NCBI GenBank assembly: GCA_955652395.1
Contig: CATPBJ010000005.1
Span: 1 to 48,088, forward strand
Reading direction: 5' to 3'
From: an uncultured Terriglobales bacterium
GTDB taxonomy: Bacteria > Acidobacteriota > Terriglobia > Terriglobales > Acidobacteriaceae
Length of the DNA stretch: 48,088 nucleotides
Part shown: piece after piece, positions 7,651 through 16,371 of the stretch
Layout: each line of letters opens with the position of its first letter
How positions within the stretch are numbered: position 1 is the first letter of the stretch
The notes under the pieces: model-generated
What the model was told of the DNA's origin: nothing
Database searches by the model: none
Seen by the model: only the letters and a program-made list of their open reading frames with translations
Program-made: the position numbers and the translations under genes

Positions 7651-8877
7651 GTGGAATTTTTTCGAAATCCAAACATAGACTTTCTGGGCAAGAAGTGGTA
7701 TTTTCTCGCCTTTTCGTTGCTGTTCAGCGTGGCGGGAGTATTTTCCATGCTGTTTTGGCATGGTGTGCCGCTAGGCGTAGACTTCCGAGGCGGAACTCTC
7801 GTCTACGTGAAGTTCTCGCACCCGCCGGATGACAATGCCATCCATGAGGCACTGCGAAAAGTGGGTTTGACGCAGGCGAAGATACAGCGGCTGGGCGCGG
7901 TCACGAACAACGAAGTGCTGATCGACCTCGACGTGCGGGAGACGAGCGAGAAGGCGCTCGATCAGGGCAAGGTCCAGATCATCAATGCGCTCGAGACCAA
8001 TGCTCCGGCGGGCAAGCTGGATTTGAACAATACCAGCTCTTTGACATTAGCCAATTACCTGCTGGAGAAAGATCCGCTGCATGCAGGCACCGATGCCGGC
8101 CAGCGTTACGCGGCAGTGGCCAAGGCCATGGTTGACTATCGCGACAAGACCAGGGGAGGGGTTCTGAGCTCTTTCGATGAGCTCAAGACGGTGGCCGATC
8201 CTGCGGTGGTTGCGGCCTTGCAGGATGGATTCTTTCTTTCTGATTTTGGTGTCTATCAGGTAGAGATCGTTGGACCGCAGGTGGGCGAACAACTAAAAGG
8301 CCAGGCGATGCGTGCGGTGGCTTATTCGCTGGCCGGCATGCTGATTTATCTCGGCTTCCGCTTCGAGTGGATATATGGCGTGGCGGCTGTGATTACGGTT
8401 TTTCACGATACGTTGATCACGGTGGGCGTGTTCTCCCTGGCCAACAAGGAAATCTCGTTGACCGTGATCGCGGCGATCCTGACCCTGATCGGCTATTCGA
8501 ACAACGACACCATCGTGATTTTTGACCGCATCCGGGAGAACCTGAAGTTGATGCGACGAGAGAAGTTGTCAGAAATCGTAAACCGGAGTATTAATCAGAC
8601 GCTGAGCCGGACGATCCTGACTGCGGGCTTAACGTTTTTAACGGTTCTGGCGCTGTATCTGTTCGGCGGCGAAGTGCTGCATGGCTTCTCTTTCGCCCTG
8701 GTGATTGGAATCCTGATCGGGACTTATTCTTCGATCGCGATCGCAGCCCCCATTCTGGTGGCCTACCAGGATTGGCGGTCGAACCGGGGGAAGCCGGTGG
8801 CGGTTATGGCCGGCAAGGGCAAGCCGACGGCGGGCAAGCCCACCACGAGCAAGGGCAAGGTAGCCACCGGACAGTAG
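7651..8877 (+). CDS. secF: Protein translocase subunit SecF with enlarged periplasmic loop
   Basis: Partner of SecD in the proton-driven Sec motor. Motifs: GVDFRGGTLVYVKF after the first membrane segment, VEIVGPQVGEQL, YLGFRFEW, FHDTLITVGVFSL, IGYSNNDTIVIFDRIREN and the closing GFSFALVIGILIGTYSSIAIA. It has 408 residues, against about 320 in E. coli. The extra residues are mostly about 75-80 within the first periplasmic loop (about 115-200), plus a Lys/Gly/Thr-rich tail GKGKPTAGKPTTSKGK. The start is probably GTG 7651, giving MEFFRNPNIDFLGKKW, with GAGGGG about 13 nt upstream. TTG 7639 is in frame, but that purine box abuts it. Confidence 0.95.
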   Translation: MEFFRNPNIDFLGKKWYFLAFSLLFSVAGVFSMLFWHGVPLGVDFRGGTLVYVKFSHPPDDNAIHEALRKVGLTQAKIQRLGAVTNNEVLIDLDVRETSEKALDQGKVQIINALETNAPAGKLDLNNTSSLTLANYLLEKDPLHAGTDAGQRYAAVAKAMVDYRDKTRGGVLSSFDELKTVADPAVVAALQDGFFLSDFGVYQVEIVGPQVGEQLKGQAMRAVAYSLAGMLIYLGFRFEWIYGVAAVITVFHDTLITVGVFSLANKEISLTVIAAILTLIGYSNNDTIVIFDRIRENLKLMRREKLSEIVNRSINQTLSRTILTAGLTFLTVLALYLFGGEVLHGFSFALVIGILIGTYSSIAIAAPILVAYQDWRSNRGKPVAVMAGKGKPTAGKPTTSKGKVATGQ

Positions 8878-9025
8878 ACTGGTTCCCGGGTGGGTTTTGG
8901 CGGATCGGGCGTGGTTTCAGTATTTTGAAGTGGATTGTAGCCGGCGCTGAATGCGGAATGAGTTCGGGAGCAAAGAATGGGTGGGCGGTGTCTAAACATA
9001 CGTAGGGTCTTGCAGGAGAATCCTC

Positions 9026-9766
9026 ATGTTTGAAGATAGCCTCATTGAATCGGGTGGCAGGCTCAAGACAAAACGCGGCGTGACCACCTTTCTGTCATTT
9101 GGTTTGCAGATCGCGCTGGTCGGGGTGCTGGTATTGATCCCGCTGCTGTTTACCGAAGCTCTGCCCAAAACCCAGTTGATGACCTTCCTGGTGGCTCCGC
9201 CACCGCCGCCTCCACCGCCACCGCCACCTGCCGCAACCCCCATCAAGGTGGTAAAACAAATTCAGACTGACGTCATCAACGGTCAACTGCGCACTCCAAC
9301 CAAGATTCCAGAAAAAATCCAGATGATCAAGGAAGAAGAAGCGCCGCCTCCTGTCTCTACCATGGCGGGCGTCGTGGGCGGCGTTCCGGGCGCGGCGGGC
9401 GGACAAATGGGTGGCGTGATCGGCGGCATTATCAATTCGACGCCAATCGCTGTACCCAAGGTCGCCACTCCACAGCGCGTGCGGGTATCGCAAGGGGTGA
9501 CCCAGGGTTTGTTGCTACGCAAAATTCAGCCGAATTATCCACCCCTGGCACGGCAGGCGCGCATCCAAGGTTCAGTGTTGCTGCAGGCTGAAATCAGCAA
9601 GGATGGTTCAATTCAGAACCTGCGCCTGATCAGCGGCCACCCCATGCTGGCTCCGGCCGCCATCGAAGCGGTGAAGCAGTGGAAGTACAAACCGTACATC
9701 CTGAACGGCGAGCCGGTGGAAGTGGAAACCCAGATTACCGTCAACTTTACCCTTGCCGGGGGTTAG
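9026..9766 (+). CDS. TonB-family energy transducer
   Basis: Inner-membrane protein of 246 residues that spans the periplasm to energise outer-membrane transporters. One membrane segment (about residues 26-47, FLSFGLQIALVGVLVLIPLL) is followed at once by a run of 11 prolines broken only by the start of the linker (residues about 59-69), then a Gly-rich linker (GGVPGAAGGQMGGVIGG). A C-terminal TonB domain follows (about 160-246): IQPNYPPLARQARIQGSVLL, HPMLAPAAIEAVKQWKYKPY and VETQITVNFTL. ATG 9026 has GGAG 8 nt upstream. It heads an ordered operon with ExbB, two ExbD proteins and a TPR lipoprotein, so it is the transducer of that complex. Confidence 0.92.
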   Translation: MFEDSLIESGGRLKTKRGVTTFLSFGLQIALVGVLVLIPLLFTEALPKTQLMTFLVAPPPPPPPPPPPAATPIKVVKQIQTDVINGQLRTPTKIPEKIQMIKEEEAPPPVSTMAGVVGGVPGAAGGQMGGVIGGIINSTPIAVPKVATPQRVRVSQGVTQGLLLRKIQPNYPPLARQARIQGSVLLQAEISKDGSIQNLRLISGHPMLAPAAIEAVKQWKYKPYILNGEPVEVETQITVNFTLAGG

Positions 9767-9860
9767 ACTCTGGTGTGCCAAAAGTGGGTTTTACGGGAAG
9801 CAGTCTCACAGCACAAAATTAGTTTTGCAATCTGACAAGCTCTGAGGAGGAAGGCAACTC

Positions 9861-10619
9861 ATGTTCGTAGCCAATCTAGCAGCACTTACTTTCACACATA
9901 TGTCCACTATGGCGGCCTGGTTTTTCCAGGAGCAGGCAGCAGTGGGTTGGGACCCGATTTCGCTGTGGCACCAGATGGGTATTCCGGCGAAAGCAGTGGT
10001 CATCATTCTGTTCGTCATGTCGGGCTGGTCAATCGGAGTGATGATTGATCGCGCCATGGCGTTCAGTGCCGCGCGCAAGCAATCGCGTGCGTTTGCTCCG
10101 GCCGTGGCCGGCGCCCTGCGCGATGGCAAGATCGAGGAAGCCATCAAAGTTGCGGAGCGCAACAAGAAGAGCCATCTGGCCAAGGTTGTGACCTCGGGCT
10201 TGATGGAATTCCGGGCTCACCAGGAAAGCGGCGAGATTCCGGGCGAGACCATCGAAGCCTCCAAGCGCGCCCTGGAGCGTACCGAAGCCATTGTTCACGC
10301 CGAGTTGAAGCGCGGCCTGGGCGGACTGGCAACCATTGGTTCGACAGCCCCGTTCGTGGGACTGCTGGGCACGGTGGTCGGCATCATCAACGCCTTTAAG
10401 GGCATTCAGTCCGAAAAGGCCACCGGTCTGGCAGCTGTTGCCGGCGGTATTTCGGAAGCACTGGTGACCACCGCGATTGGACTGTTCGTGGCCATTCCGG
10501 CCGTGATGATGTTTAACTATCTGACCGGACGCGTGGAAGCCTTCGACGTGGAGATGGATAACTCGTCGAGCGAACTGATTGATTACTTCCTGAAGCGGCG
10601 GGGAATGCGCCGCTCCTAG
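9861..10619 (+). CDS. MotA/TolQ/ExbB proton-channel protein
   Basis: Proton-channel subunit of the TonB or Tol motor complex, 252 residues, with three membrane segments: AVVIILFVMSGWSIGVMI (about 46-63), the conserved GLATIGSTAPFVGLLGTVVG (about 155-174), and ALVTTAIGLFVAIPAVMMFN (about 195-214). The pore motif TAPFVGLLGTVxGI and the A-L-x-T-T-x-G-L-x-V-A-I-P motif are typical of the family. A strong ribosome site, GAGGAGG, precedes ATG 9861. It sits between TonB and two ExbD genes in the same orientation. The family alone does not separate ExbB from TolQ; the adjacent TonB favours ExbB. Confidence 0.93.
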   Translation: MFVANLAALTFTHMSTMAAWFFQEQAAVGWDPISLWHQMGIPAKAVVIILFVMSGWSIGVMIDRAMAFSAARKQSRAFAPAVAGALRDGKIEEAIKVAERNKKSHLAKVVTSGLMEFRAHQESGEIPGETIEASKRALERTEAIVHAELKRGLGGLATIGSTAPFVGLLGTVVGIINAFKGIQSEKATGLAAVAGGISEALVTTAIGLFVAIPAVMMFNYLTGRVEAFDVEMDNSSSELIDYFLKRRGMRRS

Positions 10620-10791
10620 GTCTCGATCTCAGGCTACAACCTCAGAGCTGCTGAAGTGGCGCCCGGCGGAAAGTCCCCGCGCCACCTTCAAAAGCGTGAG
10701 GTGAGAAGCGTGAGGTCCAGGAAGCCGGAGGCGCTGAGAATCATCCTCAGCTCGGGCGGTTTCGAAGCTATCGCCCAGGAGATTTGAGTTT

Positions 10792-11265
10792 ATGGCGTTG
10801 AGCCAGCGGAATGAGGGAGTCAAGGTCAACTCCAACATCAACGTGACCCCCATGGTGGACGTGATGCTGGTGTTGCTGATCATCTTCATGGTGATCACGC
10901 CCATGTTGCAGCACGGGGTAAGCGTGGACATGGCGAAGGTAAATAACCCGGAGTCGATGCCTGACGCCGATAAAGAAGACGCCTTGCTGGTGTCGGTGAT
11001 GCGCGACGGGACCGTCTACTTCGGGACCGACAAGCTTCCGGCCGACCAGTTAACCGGCAAGGTCAAGGATCGCCTGGCGAATCGTGTGGACAAGCGCGTC
11101 TTTGTGAAGGCCGATGCGCGGGCCCGATTTGGATCGGTGGTTGAAGTCGTGGACAATGTGCGCGCCGCGGGAGTGGACCAGTTGGGTTTGCTGACCGAGC
11201 AGCGCAAGACCACGACACCTGCCCCGGCAACGGCGCCCACCACCCCGCCTGCCGGCGGGCAATAG
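10792..11265 (+). CDS. ExbD/TolR-family protein, first copy
   Basis: Single-pass stator subunit of the ExbB-ExbD proton motor, 157 residues. The N-terminus INVTPMVDVMLVLLIIFMVI carries the conserved membrane Asp that relays protons. The periplasmic domain ends in FGSVVEVVDNVRAAGVDQLGL, the usual ExbD fold. The C-terminus is an Ala/Pro/Thr tail. ATG 10792 has GGAG about 10 nt upstream. A 172-nt gap separates it from the ExbB gene; the gap has a short palindrome (CTGAGAATCATCCTCAG) but no clear terminator. Its tandem partner at 11319 makes a two-ExbD operon; the pair may form mixed stators. Confidence 0.93.
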   Translation: MALSQRNEGVKVNSNINVTPMVDVMLVLLIIFMVITPMLQHGVSVDMAKVNNPESMPDADKEDALLVSVMRDGTVYFGTDKLPADQLTGKVKDRLANRVDKRVFVKADARARFGSVVEVVDNVRAAGVDQLGLLTEQRKTTTPAPATAPTTPPAGGQ

Positions 11266-11318
11266 CCCAGGCGTCGTAGCCTGGACGTTCGTAGCGAACA
11301 GATTCGAGGAGAACCGTT

Positions 11319-11759
11319 ATGGGAATGGCAATGGGATCGGGCGGCGGTCAGAGCGCGGACATGAATGTCACGCCGCTGATTGACGTGCTGTTGGTGCTGA
11401 TCATCATCTTCATGGTGATCACACCGTTAACCCCCAAGGGGCTGGATGCGCTGGTGCCCCAACCGCCACCGCCGAATGCGCCAAAAAACACCACCCCCGA
11501 CCGCACCATCGTGGTGCAGTTGATCGACCGGGGGGCAGGCCAGCCGCCGGCGCTGAAGATCAACCAGGAGGAAACTACCTGGGACAACCTGCAGGGGCGA
11601 TTGACCGACATCTTCAAGACACGCGCGGAAAAAGTGATGTTCGTCAAAGGTGACGACGCGGTTCCGTTTGCCGATGTGGCCAACGTGATCGATATCGCGC
11701 ACGCCTCGGGCGTCGATAAAGTCGGTCTGATCACGGCCAAGATTGAGGCTGGCGGTTAG
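11319..11759 (+). CDS. ExbD/TolR-family protein, second copy
   Basis: Second ExbD paralogue of 146 residues, with MNVTPLIDVLLVLIIIFMVI including the proton-relay Asp. A PPPPNAPKN segment follows the membrane helix, then an ExbD periplasmic domain ending in FADVANVIDIAHASGVDKVGL. ATG 11319 has AGGAG 8 nt upstream. It is 53 nt after the first copy and clearly co-transcribed. It differs from the first copy outside the membrane helix and the final helix, which suggests divided roles rather than recent duplication. Confidence 0.93.
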   Translation: MGMAMGSGGGQSADMNVTPLIDVLLVLIIIFMVITPLTPKGLDALVPQPPPPNAPKNTTPDRTIVVQLIDRGAGQPPALKINQEETTWDNLQGRLTDIFKTRAEKVMFVKGDDAVPFADVANVIDIAHASGVDKVGLITAKIEAGG

Positions 11760-11880
11760 TTCTCTAGATTTTGTGGTATCTCGTCTCATCCGTGCACGCG
11801 CGTTTGTCGCGGTGCGTGCAGGCCGTCCGTTGGCATCAGCACAGGCCTGACGATTTCTGGCAAGGGAGACTTACAGCGCA

Positions 11881-12702
11881 ATGAAAACAAGCGTACGAAT
11901 GCGGGCTATAACGGCGCTCGGGTTGGCGATGCTGGCCACCACGGGCTGCAGCAAGCTGAGGGCGCGGGACCAGCTCAACAAAGGTGTTCAATCTTACAAG
12001 AACGCCAAGTATGAAGAGGCGATCAACCACTTCCAGCAAGCCGTATCGCTTGATCCCACCTTGTTGAATGCGCGCCTCTACCTGGCTACGGCGTTTGCCC
12101 AGCAATATATTCCCGGCGTCGATGCCGAAGATAACAATCGCATGGGACAGAACGCGATTGACCAGTACAGCGCGGTGCTGGAGCGCGATCCCAAGAACAT
12201 CAACAGCGTGAAAGGGATCGCCTACCTGTACCTGCAGATGAAAAAATTTGAGGAAGCCAAGACCTACTACCGCAAAGCCATTGCCCTCGACCCCAATGAT
12301 CCTGAGCCGTACTACTCGGTGGCGGTTATCGACTGGACCCAGAGCTACCAGCCCCGAATGGAAGAACGGGCTAAGGCTGGACTGAAGCCGGACGAGTGGC
12401 TCATGAAGGACAAGGGCAACAAGAAAGTCTGCGAAATGCTCAAGGAGAAGAACTCGGCGGTCATCGAGGACGGTGTCGCCATGCTGCAGAAGGCTTTGCA
12501 GTTGCGACCAGACTACGATGACGCCATGGCGTACCTGAACCTGCTATACCGGGAGCGGGGAGACTTGCAGTGTGATGACGCGGCGGCCCGGTCGGCGGAC
12601 ATGAAGACGGCCGACGAGTGGGTCGACAAAACCATGGCCACCAAGAAAGCCAAGGCCGAAAAACAGCCGGGCAGTCAGGGCATCACCATGCCCAGCCAGT
12701 AG
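11881..12702 (+). CDS. TPR-repeat lipoprotein
   Basis: Predicted lipoprotein of 273 residues with lipobox MLATTGC (Cys about residue 21) after a signal helix. Tetratricopeptide repeats begin with QLNKGVQSYKNAKYEEAINHF, then IAYLYLQMKKFEEAKTYYRKA with ALDPNDPEPYYSVAV, and a later pair around MLQKALQLRPDYDDAMAYLN. A Lys-rich tail follows. It is the last gene of the TonB-ExbB-ExbD-ExbD operon and lies just before an intrinsic terminator. It probably scaffolds partner proteins at the membrane; whether it binds the TonB complex is inference from position. Confidence 0.88.
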   Translation: MKTSVRMRAITALGLAMLATTGCSKLRARDQLNKGVQSYKNAKYEEAINHFQQAVSLDPTLLNARLYLATAFAQQYIPGVDAEDNNRMGQNAIDQYSAVLERDPKNINSVKGIAYLYLQMKKFEEAKTYYRKAIALDPNDPEPYYSVAVIDWTQSYQPRMEERAKAGLKPDEWLMKDKGNKKVCEMLKEKNSAVIEDGVAMLQKALQLRPDYDDAMAYLNLLYRERGDLQCDDAAARSADMKTADEWVDKTMATKKAKAEKQPGSQGITMPSQ

Positions 12703-12726
12703 GATGTCAACAACTCTTTAGTTAAC

Positions 12727-12764
12727 GAAAGCCTCTTCTGACAGGAAGAGGCTTTTGTGTTTTT
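12727..12764 (+). terminator. Rho-independent terminator after the TonB operon
   Basis: Stem AAGCCTCTTC / GGAAGAGGCTT with a short TGACA-type loop, followed by TTTGTGTTTTT. It lies 25 nt after the TPR gene and ends the operon that starts at 9026. Confidence 0.9.
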
Positions 12765-12786
12765 GGTTCGCCATCCTAGGAGCTAA

Positions 12787-12890
12787 AACGTAGCGCTGGC
12801 GTCCTGCCGGCTGTCGCGGGGGGTCTCGCCCTCGCCGCGTGGAGGGCTAGATACCCTCGGCCAGCCCGGACCGGGCGCTGCGGGCAAGAG
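12787..12890. repeat. GC-rich palindromic repeat upstream of the biotin carboxylase gene
   Basis: Imperfect inverted blocks including CGTAGCGCTGGCGTCCTGCC, GGAGGGCTAGATACCCTC and CGCTGCGGGCAAGAG. These share words with the repeats at 5834-5918 and 21789-21836. It fills most of the gap between the terminator and accC. Confidence 0.45.
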
Positions 12891-12916
12891 CCGTACTGGG
12901 CTCGTACCCCACAACT

Positions 12917-14458
12917 ATGTTCAAGAAGATTCTCATCGCCAATCGGGGCGAGATCGCGGTGCGGGTGATTCGCGCCTGCCGCGAGTTGGGGATTCTCTCG
13001 GCTGCGGTCTTTTCCGAGGTGGATCGCGTCGCCTTACACGTTTTAATGGCAGACGAGGTTTATCTCATTGGCGCCGCGGCCGCGGCTGAGTCTTATCTCA
13101 ACATCAATAAGATTCTGGACGTTGCAAAACGCTGCGGTGCGGACGCGATTCATCCTGGCTACGGCTTTCTCTCGGAAAATGCGAAGTTCGCCCAGGCCTG
13201 TGCCGGCGCGGGCATAAAGTTCATCGGGCCAAGCGCCGCTTCAATGGAAGCAATGGGATCAAAGACTCGAGCCCGCCGGGAGATGGAGAAGGCTGGCGTG
13301 CCGTTCGTGCCCGGAACTTCACGAGCGCTGGAGTCCGTCGAGCAGGCGCAGGATGTGGCGTCGAACATCGGCTACCCCGTCATGCTGAAAGCGGCTGCGG
13401 GTGGTGGCGGCAAAGGCATGCGTCTGTTGCACAACGCACACGAGTTGCAACCCGCGCTGGAAGCGGCCCAGAGCGAGGCGCAACGGGCTTTTGGAGATGG
13501 CGAAGTCTACCTGGAGAAAGCGATTCTCAACCCGCGGCACATCGAAGTGCAGGTGCTGGCGGACGAACACGGCAACACGGTTTATCTCGGGGAACGCGAG
13601 TGTTCCATCCAGCGGCGCCATCAGAAAGTGCTGGAGGAGGCGCCCTCGCCCCTGGTCGATACCGAAATGCGCCAGCGCATAGGCGATGTCGCGGTCCGGG
13701 TGGCCAAAGCCGCCAACTACTGCAATGCGGGCACGGTCGAGTTTCTGGTGGATGCGGAGAAGGATTTTTATTTTCTGGAAATGAACACGCGCCTGCAAGT
13801 GGAGCATCCGGTGACGGAACTGATCACGGGTTTGGACCTGGTGCATCTGCAAATCCGCATCGCCGCGGGAGAGAAACTTCCGTTCCGGCAGGAAGACGTT
13901 CTTATCCGGGGACATGCGATTGAGTGCCGTATCTACGCGGAAGATGCGGACGACAATTTTTTCCCCAGCCCGGGGAAGATTGAGACGCTGCTGACTCCGG
14001 CGGGGCCGGGAATCCGGCTGGACAATGGAGTGTATGTCGGCTGGACGGTGCCCATCGACTACGACCCGCTGCTGGCGAAGCTGATTGGCTACGGGCAGGA
14101 CCGGCAGCAGGCGATTTCCCGACTGGCTCGGGCTTTACCGGAATACTTCGTGGCGGGAATCAAGACCAATCTAGGGCTGTTCAGCCGGATTCTGGCCGAT
14201 GAAGATTTTCGCTCCGGGAAAATCGATACCGGATATCTGGAGCGTTTGCTTATGAGCAAGACTGGCTCTAAGGGTGACCAAGCCAAGAAAGAAGTGGCGA
14301 ATATCGCCGCCATTGCAGCCGCCGTCTTTACCCAGCTGGACTCGACGTCTAACGCTGCAGGCAATGGAGTGGCTTCCAAAGCCGGAACGGGTGCGGCCGA
14401 CGCCGCCACAGCAGGTTCAAGCTGGAAACGAGCCGCACGAACCGATGGGTTGATGTAG
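12917..14458 (+). CDS. accC: Biotin carboxylase subunit of an acetyl-/acyl-CoA or pyruvate carboxylase
   Basis: ATP-dependent carboxylation of biotin. The N-terminus MFKKILIANRGEIAVRVIRA is diagnostic. The ATP-grasp region has AAAGGGGKGMRLL near residue 162, IEVQVLAD, ECSIQRRHQKVLEEAPS and EMNTRLQVEHPVTE with catalytic Glu/Arg residues. ATG 12917 gives 513 residues, about 60 more than E. coli AccC. The excess is a C-terminal Ala/Gly-rich linker (DAATAGSSWKRAARTDGLM) like that of acyl-CoA or pyruvate carboxylase A subunits. The carrier-protein gene follows at 14555. No carboxyltransferase is in the window, so the acyl substrate is open; the symbol names the subunit family, not a proven acetyl-CoA role. 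Confidence 0.92.
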   Translation: MFKKILIANRGEIAVRVIRACRELGILSAAVFSEVDRVALHVLMADEVYLIGAAAAAESYLNINKILDVAKRCGADAIHPGYGFLSENAKFAQACAGAGIKFIGPSAASMEAMGSKTRARREMEKAGVPFVPGTSRALESVEQAQDVASNIGYPVMLKAAAGGGGKGMRLLHNAHELQPALEAAQSEAQRAFGDGEVYLEKAILNPRHIEVQVLADEHGNTVYLGERECSIQRRHQKVLEEAPSPLVDTEMRQRIGDVAVRVAKAANYCNAGTVEFLVDAEKDFYFLEMNTRLQVEHPVTELITGLDLVHLQIRIAAGEKLPFRQEDVLIRGHAIECRIYAEDADDNFFPSPGKIETLLTPAGPGIRLDNGVYVGWTVPIDYDPLLAKLIGYGQDRQQAISRLARALPEYFVAGIKTNLGLFSRILADEDFRSGKIDTGYLERLLMSKTGSKGDQAKKEVANIAAIAAAVFTQLDSTSNAAGNGVASKAGTGAADAATAGSSWKRAARTDGLM

Positions 14459-14467
14459 CGCGGTTTG

Positions 14468-14540
14468 ATGGAGGACGGACGTTCTCGCCCGTCATTGCAC
14501 GGGCCATGGCCGGGCGGGCGGGGACGCCCGTCCTCCATCC
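14468..14540. repeat. GGACGGGCG/CGCCCGTCC palindromic repeat between accC and the carrier gene
   Basis: Left arm GGAGGACGGACGTTCTCGCC pairs imperfectly with right arm GGGGACGCCCGTCCTCC. A second palindrome CGGGCCATGGCCGGGC lies in the middle. Related single hairpins lie near 15066, 19637, 21724, 28572 and 33182. Confidence 0.65.
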
Positions 14541-14554
14541 GAGTTTCGAGAATC

Positions 14555-15058
14555 ATGATCTACAATGTCACTATCGACGGAACCGTCCACCGCGTCGACA
14601 TCGATCTGGATCGCGCCGCCGGACGCTGGCGCTGCCTTGTGGACGAACGCGAAGTCCTGCTGGATGCGGTGCTGGCGCAGCCTGATGTCCTGTCAGCGCT
14701 GATCGATGGCAGGGCCTATCAGATCAGGCGCGAGCGGATTGCATCAGAGTTGCGAATCTGGGTGGGCGATCAGTCCTACGCGGCTGAGGTATCCGACCCG
14801 CGATCGTTGCGCAATCGCAAGGCCCGTGCGGTAGCACGCAAAGGGCCGCGCCGCCTGATGGCCCCCATGCCCGGGAAGGTGGTCCGGTTCCTGGTCGCGG
14901 AGAACTCGCCGGTGGAAGCGGGGCAGGGGGTGGTGGTGGTCGAGGCGATGAAGATGCAGAACGAAATCAAATCGCCGAAACAGGGGCTGGTCCTGAAATT
15001 GGCTGTGGCTGAAGGCGCGGCGGTGAACGCTGGGGATGTGTTGGCGATCGTGGAATAG
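14555..15058 (+). CDS. Biotin carboxyl carrier (biotinyl-lipoyl domain) protein
   Basis: Carries the biotin that shuttles CO2 from the carboxylase to a carboxyltransferase. Residues about 95-167 form a biotinyl domain with APMPGKVVRFLVAENSPVEA and the biotinylation motif EAMKMQNEI, whose central Lys is the biotin site. The first 90 residues (IDGTVHRVDIDLDR, LIDGRAYQIRRERI, LRIWVGDQSY) form a beta-rich leader typical of acyl-CoA or pyruvate carboxylase carriers, and unlike the Pro/Ala linker of AccB. ATG 14555 gives 167 residues. The longer reading from 14465 only translates the palindromic repeat. It is co-transcribed with the carboxylase gene upstream. Confidence 0.9.
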   Translation: MIYNVTIDGTVHRVDIDLDRAAGRWRCLVDEREVLLDAVLAQPDVLSALIDGRAYQIRRERIASELRIWVGDQSYAAEVSDPRSLRNRKARAVARKGPRRLMAPMPGKVVRFLVAENSPVEAGQGVVVVEAMKMQNEIKSPKQGLVLKLAVAEGAAVNAGDVLAIVE

Positions 15059-15107
15059 GCTGGTTCGGGGCGGGGCGGGGACGCCCGTCTTCGATTGCAA
15101 CACATTC

Positions 15108-16178
15108 CTACCGGGCGGTGCCGTTGCCGTCCAGCACTTTCTGGGCGAAGTAGTTTTCCACCCGGGCCTGATCGCGGAGAACTTCGTAGTACGCTGCCTT
15201 GAGCAGTTGCTCGCGACGGTCGCGGAGCTGCGAGCGGATAGCCTGCTGAACGCGAGGATCAGCCAACTCGCGCTGTCCTGCCGGCTCCTTCGAAATCAGC
15301 TTCACGATCTGGAATCCCGCGACCTGCTTGTTCATGGGGTTGGCGAGCGGGACCAGGGCGCTGTACTGGCCAGGTTTCAGCTTGGCTACAGCGTCGCGAG
15401 TGCCGGGATCGGTATTGCGGAGGGACGATTCCGGCGCGAAGCCCAGGTCGCCTCCGCTGCCCGAGGTTTCGGCATCCTCCGAGTAGTTCATGGCGAGGGT
15501 CCCGAAGTCGTCGCCGCTGTCCAGCCGGTTCATGATCATCTGGATTTTCTTGCGGGCATCCGCTTCATTCTGCGCCTTGTCGTTCTTCAGGTTGTGGACT
15601 TGAGGATTGGGCGTGGTGGTCACCAGGATGCGGGCCAGGTGATACTGTGGCTCGATCAGGTTGAACTCCGCTTTGTGCGCGTTGTAGTAGTTCGTAATGT
15701 CCTGGTCGGTCACATTGATCTTGGAGGTGATTTCCTTGTTCAATACCTTGTCCACGGTAAGGGAACGGCGAAGATCGCGTTTGAAGTCATCCGCCGTGAT
15801 CTTCTTTTCCTTCAGGCGGGCTTCAAATTGTTCCTTGGTGTAGGGTGACTTGATTTCGTTCAGCTTGCCGTCCACCTCTTCGTCAGTGGCCAGCAGACCG
15901 AGCTTTTCCGCCCTGCGCATCAGGATTTCGTTATCGACCAACTCCTTCAGAATGCTGAGGCGCAGGCTGGTGGCCTGTTCGCCGGCCTGCACCTGGTCGG
16001 ATCCGGCCGTCTGGTTCTGGTAGTACTTTTCCACGTCGACCCGGTAGATCTTGCGGCCATCCACGGTGGCAGCGACATCGTCACCGGCGCGCTTGGAACT
16101 GCAGCCCGTGGAAAAGATCAGTAGGGAGACGGCAAAAAGCGCAACCAGCCTGTGACGCAAGAGATCGTATATTTTCAA
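15108..16178 (-). CDS. Parvulin-type peptidyl-prolyl isomerase, SurA/PrsA-like lipoprotein
   Basis: Periplasmic folding factor of 356 residues. A signal helix ends in the lipobox FSTGC (Cys about residue 26). A SurA-type helical N-terminal region follows (about 30-170) with VDNEILMRRAEKLGL. The rotamase domain (about 180-290) has YHLARILVTTTPNP, FGTLAMNYSEDAETSGSGGD, LGFAPES, LKPGQYS and VAGFQIVKLISKEP. The C-terminal helices (LRDRREQLLKAAYYEVLR) complete the SurA-like layout. The start is TTG 16178, with GGAGGG 6 nt upstream. A TATAAT box on this strand (16205-16210) gives a plausible -10. It is likely to help assemble outer-membrane proteins. Confidence 0.9.
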   Translation of the reverse strand: MKIYDLLRHRLVALFAVSLLIFSTGCSSKRAGDDVAATVDGRKIYRVDVEKYYQNQTAGSDQVQAGEQATSLRLSILKELVDNEILMRRAEKLGLLATDEEVDGKLNEIKSPYTKEQFEARLKEKKITADDFKRDLRRSLTVDKVLNKEITSKINVTDQDITNYYNAHKAEFNLIEPQYHLARILVTTTPNPQVHNLKNDKAQNEADARKKIQMIMNRLDSGDDFGTLAMNYSEDAETSGSGGDLGFAPESSLRNTDPGTRDAVAKLKPGQYSALVPLANPMNKQVAGFQIVKLISKEPAGQRELADPRVQQAIRSQLRDRREQLLKAAYYEVLRDQARVENYFAQKVLDGNGTAR

Positions 16179-16371
16179 ATCAGGCCCTCCACACTGGCTC
16201 CAGGATTATACTTTGACGCGGCCGGAATACCTTCGTTGCGCCCATGACGTGGTGTATTAGTTGCAGCAGTCTTTGCGTTCTTCGTGGCCTTTCATTGCGA
16301 ACTTTACGGTTAAGATCTTGGCAAGACCAACGACTCAACCGCAACGTGCGTGAATAAACCGGTGCCTAGGA

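Noticed and set aside
15036-15848. Long open frame on + strand opposite the PPIase gene
   Set aside because: It mirrors the codon pattern of the strongly supported lipoprotein PPIase gene on the minus strand and has no recognisable motif.
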